From Balneolaceae bacterium (GTDB lineage: Bacteria; Bacteroidota; Rhodothermia; Balneolales; Balneolaceae), in assembly GCA_007131725.1 (NCBI GenBank), contig SLPZ01000073.1, positions 1 to 64,000 on the forward strand: a DNA stretch of 64,000 bases. The letters are read 5' to 3'. Within the stretch, counting starts at the first letter, position 1. The number at the start of each line of letters is the position of its first letter. Made by a program: the position numbers and the translations under genes. The notes beneath the pieces were generated by a model. The model had not been told where the DNA came from, made no database searches, and saw nothing but the letters and a program-made list of their open reading frames with translations. Shown piece by piece: positions 48,405 through 55,500 of this stretch.

Positions 48405-48733
48405 CAGACATTCAATCCATCATAAGCATTGTCTTAGTTGTTATCGGCATATTTTTTATGTTTGTGGGAAGTGTGGGCATTATAAGGCTGCCGGATTTTT
48501 ACGCCCGTACCCATTCAGTCAGTAAGAGCGATACCCTTGGAATTATTTTTGTGATTGTGGGTCTGGTAATCTACGAAGGTTTTACCCAGAGCAGCCTCAA
48601 ACTTCTGTTGATTGTGCTGTTTATTGCTCTCTCTAACCCTGTTGGAACTCATGCACTTGCCAGAGCTGCTCTCAAAAGCGGGCTCAATCCGTTCTTCAGT
48701 GATGATGAATTAAAAAAGGAGAGTAAAAAATGA
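48401..48733 (+). CDS. mrpG: Mrp/Mnh antiporter subunit G (MbhC-like)
   Basis: FMFVGSVGIIRLPDFYARTHSVSKSDTLG...NPVGTHALARAAL. Confidence 0.92.
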   Translation: MTDIQSIISIVLVVIGIFFMFVGSVGIIRLPDFYARTHSVSKSDTLGIIFVIVGLVIYEGFTQSSLKLLLIVLFIALSNPVGTHALARAALKSGLNPFFSDDELKKESKK

Positions 48734-48975
48734 TCTGGGAAGTTGAACTTATCATCCTCGTTTTTTTAGCACTCTCTGCCATTGTAGCGCTTGAAGTGAA
48801 AGATATGCTTGTGGCAGTTGTGATGATGACCATTTTCAGCTTTTTGATGGCACTGCTTTTTATTGCGATGGGCGCCATTGATGTAGGATTTACCGAAGCG
48901 GTTATCGGCGCCGGTGTAACCGGAATTTTGTTTGTTGTTGTTGTATTTCAAACCTCAAGAAAATCAAACGATTGA
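48730..48975 (+). CDS. DUF4040/MbhD-like subunit (MrpA C-terminal piece)
   Basis: ALEVKDMLVAVVMMTIFSFLMALLFIAMGAIDVGFTEAVIGAGVTGILFVVVV. Confidence 0.85.
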   Translation: MIWEVELIILVFLALSAIVALEVKDMLVAVVMMTIFSFLMALLFIAMGAIDVGFTEAVIGAGVTGILFVVVVFQTSRKSND

Positions 48976-49280
48976 AGATATTTAAAATACTCATATTGGT
49001 TCTTTTTGCTGCCGTATTAATTTATGCAGCCTCCGATTTGCCTTATCGCGGCGACCCCGATAACCTGATGCATGCTGAACAGAGCATCACGGACACACGG
49101 GTTATGGGAAGCTATTTCATACAAAATGCTTACCGGGACGCCAGAACGCCCAATATGGTAACCGTGGTGCTTGGTGATTACAGAAGTATTGATACCTTCG
49201 GCGAGCAGATTGTGATTTATACCGCAGGCCTCATTGCTCTCCTGGTGCTAAGAAAAACCAAAAGGAGGAGAGTTGTATGA
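48972..49280 (+). CDS. MbhE-like subunit
   Basis: YFIQNAYRDARTPNMVTVVLGDYRSIDTFGEQIVIYTAGL; TTG start overlapping the upstream stop. Confidence 0.85.
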   Translation: MKIFKILILVLFAAVLIYAASDLPYRGDPDNLMHAEQSITDTRVMGSYFIQNAYRDARTPNMVTVVLGDYRSIDTFGEQIVIYTAGLIALLVLRKTKRRRVV

Positions 49281-49717
49281 ACAAACCTTTTCAAACCCCG
49301 ATTGTGCTGCTTGGTGCACGTCTGCTCAGCCCCTATATCATGCTATTTGGCTGGTATGTCATCATTCACGGACATTACAGCCCGGGTGGTGGTTTCCAGG
49401 GGGGGGCATTGCTGGCAGCGTCAATACTGCTGATTCGCGTTGCCGGCGGGCGAAGGGTTGCCCAATTACAGATTAAGGAATTTGCAACTACACCGCTGGC
49501 TGTTGTCGGGGTTTCAATCTACTTTGCCGCCGGGCTGGTGGCGGTTGCCATGGGCGGGTATTTTCTCGATTACGGCATGCTGCCGATTCCCGGCATGGAT
49601 CCCGCCTGGCTCAGGTACACCGGAATTTTAATAATTGAAGTAGGAATAGGCCTTGCCGTAATGGCCATCCTGGTAATGATTTACGACAACATGGTAAGAG
49701 GAGAAGATTATGGCTGA
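49277..49717 (+). CDS. mrpB: Mrp/Mnh antiporter subunit B (MbhF-like)
   Basis: ARLLSPYIMLFGWYVIIHGHYSPGGGFQGGALLAASILL. Confidence 0.92.
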   Translation: MNKPFQTPIVLLGARLLSPYIMLFGWYVIIHGHYSPGGGFQGGALLAASILLIRVAGGRRVAQLQIKEFATTPLAVVGVSIYFAAGLVAVAMGGYFLDYGMLPIPGMDPAWLRYTGILIIEVGIGLAVMAILVMIYDNMVRGEDYG

Positions 49718-50078
49718 TTTTTTTCTTGGGCATTATGCATACTGGTTTACAATTATCCTGCTGTGTATTGGCCTTTATGGAATTTTATTTAAGAAAAACC
49801 TGATCAAAAAAACTATAGGGCTGGCAATTCTTCAGATCTCTGTGGTGATGTACTTTGTTTCCGTTGCATCAAAATGGGATGCAACTGTTCCTGTGCTTGA
49901 CCCCAACATCCCGGTTGACCAGGTTGCCAATTACCTGAACCCGCTTCCACACACTTTGATGCTTACCGCCATTGTTGTGGGGGTGGCTACCCTTGGAGTG
50001 GCATTCACTCTTTTAATTGCCGTTTACAACCGTTACGAAACACTCGACGAAGAAGAACTGATAGATAAAATTCAATGA
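49710..50078 (+). CDS. mrpC: Mrp/Mnh antiporter subunit C (NuoK-like; MbhG-like)
   Basis: CIGLYGILFKKNLIKKTIGLAILQISVVMYFVSVA...PLPHTLMLTAIVVGVATLGVAFTLLI. Confidence 0.92.
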   Translation: MADFFLGHYAYWFTIILLCIGLYGILFKKNLIKKTIGLAILQISVVMYFVSVASKWDATVPVLDPNIPVDQVANYLNPLPHTLMLTAIVVGVATLGVAFTLLIAVYNRYETLDEEELIDKIQ

Positions 50079-51556
50079 TTGAGTCGCATCTCCCGGCATA
50101 TATCGCTTTAACTTTTTTGCTGTTTTCGGTGTTGATTCCCGCATTCGGAATCTGGAGAGATGAACTCTCTCAGCCACTTGCGGTTATTGGATCAGGCCTG
50201 GCTGCAGGTTTCTCTATTTATGGATTTTATAGCTACCTGCAGCTTGGAAGTATCCGGTATTTCTTTGGCGGATGGGAACCACCCATTGGCATCGAATTTG
50301 TTTACGATGGGCTGTCCGGATTTTTTGCGCTGGTTATAAACACCGTCGCATTTTTTGTAATCATCCATTCAAACAAAATTTCAAAAAGGGAATTTCCCGG
50401 CAAAGAGATGCCCTATTACGCCCTGGCCATGCTGATGATGCTTGGCTTTAACGGTATGGTGCTGACCGGCGATTTGTTTAATCTCTATGTATTCCTTGAA
50501 ATTGCTTCACTTGCCGGATATGCAATTATTGCAATCGGAGACAGGCAGGCGCCTTATGCAGCTTTCAGATACCTGATCATCGGCACGGCCGGCGGAACGC
50601 TCTACCTGCTTGGAGTCGGTTTTTTATATACGGTGACCGGTACGCTGAATATCATTGATATGTCGGCTATGCTGCCTCAATTTGCCGGCAGCACCGCTGT
50701 GGTAGCCGCCCTCATCCTGATGATTGTCGGGATTGGCGTGAAAGCTGCCCTGTTTCCCATGCACGGATGGCTGCCCGACTCGTATACCTACGCATCGTCC
50801 AGTTCAACCGCACTGATTGCCCCCATCGGCACCAAGGTTGCGGCTTACATTTTATTCAGAATCATTCTGTGGTTATTTGGGGTTGAGCTGACCGATGCCG
50901 TGGTTCCGTTCACATACATTGTCGGGGTGCTGGCATGTATCGGGATTTTGTACGGATCAATCATGGCTATCGCCCAGTCCGAAATGAAACGGATGCTGGC
51001 TTACAGTTCGGTTTCTCAGATCGGGTACATCATCATGGGGCTGAGCCTGGCTAATCCCTGGGGATTTGCAGGTGCACTGCTGCATGTTTTGAATCATGCC
51101 ATCATGAAAGCAGCACTATTTATGATCAGCGGACAAATCAGGTTTAAAGAAGGGCATTCAAGCGTCAACATGTTTGATGATACCTATCGAAAAAAATATC
51201 CCTGGACGATGGCTGCATTTACAGTAACGGCAATTTCCATGGTGGGGCTGCCTCCGCTTGCCGGCTTTTTCAGCAAGTGGTATCTCGCCCTGGGCACCAT
51301 TGACAACAGCAACTGGCTGTTCCTGGCCGTCATTTTGATCAGCTCGCTGCTCAATGCCGTCTATTTTTTCCGGATACTTGAAAAGGTGTATATGATGAAT
51401 CCGGACAAGGGGCAAAAAGAGGCCGCTGATGCCGAACGAGACGAGTTTAGCGGAAGCATGCTCTGGCCGACAAGCATTCTGGCATTCAGCCTCATCGTAA
51501 TCGGCTTTGCCAATGCAATTATTGTAGGAGTTCTTTTAAATATTTTTCCGATGTAA
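50075..51556 (+). CDS. mrpD: Mrp/Mnh antiporter subunit D (MbhH-like), first copy
   Basis: LFNLYVFLEIASLAGYAI; GIGVKAALFPMHGWLPDSYTYASSSSTALIAPIGTKVAAYI. Confidence 0.93.
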   Translation: MIESHLPAYIALTFLLFSVLIPAFGIWRDELSQPLAVIGSGLAAGFSIYGFYSYLQLGSIRYFFGGWEPPIGIEFVYDGLSGFFALVINTVAFFVIIHSNKISKREFPGKEMPYYALAMLMMLGFNGMVLTGDLFNLYVFLEIASLAGYAIIAIGDRQAPYAAFRYLIIGTAGGTLYLLGVGFLYTVTGTLNIIDMSAMLPQFAGSTAVVAALILMIVGIGVKAALFPMHGWLPDSYTYASSSSTALIAPIGTKVAAYILFRIILWLFGVELTDAVVPFTYIVGVLACIGILYGSIMAIAQSEMKRMLAYSSVSQIGYIIMGLSLANPWGFAGALLHVLNHAIMKAALFMISGQIRFKEGHSSVNMFDDTYRKKYPWTMAAFTVTAISMVGLPPLAGFFSKWYLALGTIDNSNWLFLAVILISSLLNAVYFFRILEKVYMMNPDKGQKEAADAERDEFSGSMLWPTSILAFSLIVIGFANAIIVGVLLNIFPM

Positions 51557-51575
51557 TCTCCCCTTGATGGGGTAT

Positions 51576-51680
51576 GTGTTTAGTGGAATTAGAACCTTTG
51601 CCAAAGGCATCCCTTTAGGGCAAGCGTTCCCGGCGGCTGTCGGGGACTCTGGCAGGTTGTTTGTTTATCCCACCCCTTAC
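51576..51680. repeat. Possible degenerate member of the dispersed intergenic repeat family inside the Mrp operon
   Basis: gtgtttag...gactctggcagg shared with 20296-20405; located in an unusually long gap (51557-51726). Confidence 0.4.
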
Positions 51681-51726
51681 AAGGGGCATTTACTTTATTG
51701 ACAGATTTTAAAACTTAAATTAACCG

Positions 51727-53199
51727 ATGGATCTTTCCCTCGTACCTTTACTGGCCGTTTTGGTTTCGCTTATTGCGGTTGTTCCGATACTGTTGAGCTC
51801 GGACAAGCCAAACCTGCGTGAAACATGGACCATTCTGGCAGCCTTTATCAAATTCGGGCTTGTACTTTTATTGGTGCCCGGTGCAATTGAAGGCAAATCC
51901 GTTGAGCTCCATCTTGTAGACCTGGCTCCCGGAATGCCACTGGCACTCAACGCCGATCCGCTTGGGGTATTTTTTGCCGTTATCGCTTCCGGTCTCTGGA
52001 TATTTACATCCTTCTACTCCATCGGGTATGTGCGAGGAGCGGGTGAACACAAACAAACCCGCTATTTTGCCAGCTTTGCCGTCTGCCTGTCGGCAACCAT
52101 CGGTATTGCATTTTCTGCCAACCTGCTCACTTTTGTTCTCTTTTATGAAATTCTAACCGTAGCCACCTATCCCCTTGTCATTCATAACGAAGGAAAGGAG
52201 GCAATCAATGCCGGGCGTAAATATCTCGCATTTACTTTGACCGCTGGCTTGCTCCTGGTAGCTGGTTCGGCGATGGTTTATATCTACACCGGGTCAATTG
52301 ATTTTACACCGGGTGGGTTGTTCAGCGGAATTGAACTACCTCACACAGCCATGCTGGTGCTGTTTATTATCTTTTTGGGAGCAGTGGGTGTAAAGGCGGG
52401 CATCATGCCCATTCATAGCTGGCTGCCTGCTGCTATGGCCGCCCCCACTCCGGTAAGTGCACTGCTCCACGCCGTGGCCGTTGTAAAGTCGGGTGTATTT
52501 GCCGTGATACGTGTGGCCGGATATGTTTTCGGTACAGAAACGATGGGCAATTACGGGCTTGACGATATTTTAATTGTAATTGCCGGTGCCACCATCATCC
52601 TGGCATCGCTGATTGCCTTCGCGCAGGATAACTTGAAACAGCGGCTTGCCTACTCTACGGTCGGGCATTTATCATACATTGTGTTAGGAGTTGCACTGCT
52701 CACTCCTTTTGGAATGCAGGGCGGCATCATGCACATTGCTGCACACGCCACGCTGAAGATTACTCTCTTTTTCTGTGCCGGGGCCATTTATGTGAACCTG
52801 AAACGGAAAAATATCAGCCAGTTAAACGGTATTGCGAAATCCATGCCCTGGACAATGGCAGCATTTACGATTGGCTCAATGGGGCTGGCCGGCATTCCGC
52901 CCATTAACGGTTTTTTCAGTAAATGGACGCTTGCATTGGGTTCATTAGACGGAGATATGGTCATTCCCGTCATAGTATTGGTTGTGAGCGGCCTGCTGAA
53001 TGTGGGATACTTTTTCCCGATCATTTACAGGGCCTATTTTAAACCGCCGGAAGGGCTTGAAGGGTATGGAGAAGCTTCTCCGCTGATGGTGGTTCCCATT
53101 ATGGTAACGGCCATTTTATCTGTACTGTTTGGGTTTTTCCCGAACCTCTTTTTCGGGCTGTACGACCTGGCCGTAAACATCAGTTTGTCACTTTTTTAA
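51727..53199 (+). CDS. NuoM/NuoL/MrpD-family antiporter subunit, second copy
   Basis: LLTFVLFYEILTVATYPLVI; GVKAGIMPIHSWLPAAMAAPTPVSALLHAVAVVKSGVFAVIRV. Confidence 0.92.
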   Translation: MDLSLVPLLAVLVSLIAVVPILLSSDKPNLRETWTILAAFIKFGLVLLLVPGAIEGKSVELHLVDLAPGMPLALNADPLGVFFAVIASGLWIFTSFYSIGYVRGAGEHKQTRYFASFAVCLSATIGIAFSANLLTFVLFYEILTVATYPLVIHNEGKEAINAGRKYLAFTLTAGLLLVAGSAMVYIYTGSIDFTPGGLFSGIELPHTAMLVLFIIFLGAVGVKAGIMPIHSWLPAAMAAPTPVSALLHAVAVVKSGVFAVIRVAGYVFGTETMGNYGLDDILIVIAGATIILASLIAFAQDNLKQRLAYSTVGHLSYIVLGVALLTPFGMQGGIMHIAAHATLKITLFFCAGAIYVNLKRKNISQLNGIAKSMPWTMAAFTIGSMGLAGIPPINGFFSKWTLALGSLDGDMVIPVIVLVVSGLLNVGYFFPIIYRAYFKPPEGLEGYGEASPLMVVPIMVTAILSVLFGFFPNLFFGLYDLAVNISLSLF

Positions 53200-53211
53200 C
53201 TATCAGACTCC

Positions 53212-53424
53212 ATGAAGAACTTTCACTGGATCATATTAGGCATCATTTTCATCATTACGCTGGTACTTGAATTTACCGTACTGGCCGATTACGACAGCCA
53301 CTGGTGGAATGCCATCCCCGCTTTTTATGCCATTTTCGGTTTTGTGATGTGTTATGCCCTTGTTTATTCGGCCAAGTTTATTGCAAAAAAAATTGTGAAC
53401 AGAGACATCAACTATTATGATTGA
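53212..53424 (+). CDS. Small 2-TM protein embedded in the antiporter operon
   Basis: 70 aa, MKNFHWIILGIIFIITLVLEFTVLADYDSHWWNAIPAFYAIFGFVMCYALVYSAKFIAKKIVNRDINYYD; stop overlaps the next start. Confidence 0.8.
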   Translation: MKNFHWIILGIIFIITLVLEFTVLADYDSHWWNAIPAFYAIFGFVMCYALVYSAKFIAKKIVNRDINYYD

Positions 53425-55132
53425 GATTCTCGCCATACCGGGTGTAATATTGTTAATCGGGGCAGCGCTGCTCTCTTTCTTTTCTGAAAAACTGCGCCCC
53501 GTTCTGTTTCTGGTATTTCCGCTGATTGCAGCCGCGGTGATCATCCTGCGCCCGGAAGGCTACAGTGTAACCAGCCAGTTGCTGCACTACGATCTCGTAC
53601 TAATGCAAACCGATGCCCTCAGCAATCTCTTCGGAATCGTCTTTGCACTTGGGGCTTTTGTTGCCGGTGTGTACGCATTTCATATGAAAGAACTGGGGCA
53701 GCAGATCTGTGCTCTCGGATATGCCGGTGGTGCATTGGGAGTAACGTATGCCGGAGATCTTCTCACCCTGATTATTTTCTGGGAAATTATGGCAGTGGCT
53801 TCCACATGGCTGATCTGGGCACAGCGTACTCCCGCAACAGATGCTGCCGGAATGCGCTACCTGATTTATCACATTCTCGGAGGAGGGCTCCTTTTTGCCG
53901 GAATTCTCTGGCACTCGGTCGTAACCGGCTCAATCGCTATTGAAACCATTCCGATGGAATACACGCCGGCCAATGTTCTGATGCTTCTGGGAATTGCCGT
54001 CAACGCAGCTGTAATTCCGTTGCACACCTGGCTGTCTGATGCTTATCCAAAAGCCACACTCACCGGCACCATTTTTATGAGCATCTTTACCACCAAAACG
54101 GCCGTTTACGTTCTCATCCGGATGTATTCGGGCTGGGAAATGCTCGTATTTTTCGGTGCGGCAATGGCCATCTACGGAATTTATTACGCGGTAATCTGCA
54201 AAGACATGCGCGAAATTCTCTCCTATCACATCATCAGCCAGGTTGGCTATATGGTGGCGGCGATCGGTGTGGGAAGTGAGCTTGCCGTAAATGGTGCAGC
54301 AGCACATGCATACAACAATATTCTCTATAAATCTTTGATGTTCATGGCTGTAAGCGCCGTAATGTATTCAGCCGGAACCAGTAAAATGTTCCACCTTGGC
54401 GGGCTCTACAAAAAAATGCCCTGGGTTCTCGGGCTTTATGTGGTTGGCGGGCTTTCCATCTCCGGTATTCCCTTGTTCGCCGGATTTGTCAGCAAAGGAA
54501 TGGTGATTGATGCGGCCGGTTATGGTGGTTACGAAACCATCATGCTGGTTCTTCTGGTTGCTTCGGTGGGTACATGGCTCAGTGTCGGCCTCAAGCTTCC
54601 CTACTTCACCTGGTTCGACAAACAGGATTATGAGGGCGAATTAAAACCTATTCCTGTGAACATGTATATCGCGATGGGAATTCTTGCCTTTGCATGTATT
54701 TTCTATGGCATCTTCCCGAATGCACTTTATACTTTCCTGCCGCATGAAACCGGTTATGAGCCCTACACGGTGTATCACCTGGTTGAAATCACTCAAATTG
54801 CACTGTTAACTTTTGTGGGATTCTGGCTGCTCAGAAAAAAGCTGGCGCCCGAACTCACGACGGTTCTCGACCTGGACTGGTTCTATCGCAAAGCCGCCCC
54901 TGCCACTCGCCTGGTTTTCGTTGAAAAAGTAGATACTTTCTATGCACATGTTGAAGACGGCATCCAGGCATCGGCCCGCTATCTTGCCGATAAGTTTCAA
55001 AACCCGATGCGATGGCTCAATCCATTTACAGACGAAAAAAATGAAGCCTCAAGCTACAGCCCGGCTATGGAAGTGGTGATGAGCTTTATACTGCTCTGTT
55101 TCCTGGTTTTTGCCATAATCTACTTTTTATAA
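53417..55132 (+). CDS. NuoM/MrpD-family antiporter subunit, third copy (571 aa)
   Basis: LLTLIIFWEIMAVASTWLIWAQ; AVNAAVIPLHTWLSDAYPKATLTGTIFMSIFTTKTAVYVLIRM. Confidence 0.92.
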   Translation: MIEILAIPGVILLIGAALLSFFSEKLRPVLFLVFPLIAAAVIILRPEGYSVTSQLLHYDLVLMQTDALSNLFGIVFALGAFVAGVYAFHMKELGQQICALGYAGGALGVTYAGDLLTLIIFWEIMAVASTWLIWAQRTPATDAAGMRYLIYHILGGGLLFAGILWHSVVTGSIAIETIPMEYTPANVLMLLGIAVNAAVIPLHTWLSDAYPKATLTGTIFMSIFTTKTAVYVLIRMYSGWEMLVFFGAAMAIYGIYYAVICKDMREILSYHIISQVGYMVAAIGVGSELAVNGAAAHAYNNILYKSLMFMAVSAVMYSAGTSKMFHLGGLYKKMPWVLGLYVVGGLSISGIPLFAGFVSKGMVIDAAGYGGYETIMLVLLVASVGTWLSVGLKLPYFTWFDKQDYEGELKPIPVNMYIAMGILAFACIFYGIFPNALYTFLPHETGYEPYTVYHLVEITQIALLTFVGFWLLRKKLAPELTTVLDLDWFYRKAAPATRLVFVEKVDTFYAHVEDGIQASARYLADKFQNPMRWLNPFTDEKNEASSYSPAMEVVMSFILLCFLVFAIIYFL

Positions 55133-55187
55133 AACAAAGAGATTAGGCGCTTAAAGCGCCGTGAATACCAACATGTTTTCGATATAT

Positions 55188-55221
55188 AGTTGACAGTTGA
55201 TAATTTGATCAACTGTCAACT
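55188..55221. repeat. Perfect inverted repeat in the gap after the antiporter operon
   Basis: AGTTGACAGTTGAT / ATCAACTGTCAACT, 14-bp arms, loop aatttg. Confidence 0.85.
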
Positions 55222-55500
55222 GCCTTTTGTTAACTTTACCCATTATCTATTCAGATCAGCTCTTTCCTTTTTCCAACTTTTTTAGTTACTTAGATGCGTA
55301 CCTGAGAATTACGGCAGCCTTACCGCCGTATGATGATTAGTGATTGCAAAATGGACAAAATTTAAGAAGAGAGCAGTTTGCGATAATAAATCCTGTCCAT
55401 TAAAGCATTTCATCTAAATGATATGAAATCTTGCCCGAGCAGATGAAGCCTGTCCGCTCTTAGAACCGATTACCTTCTGTTAACTACGGAGAAAAAATCC

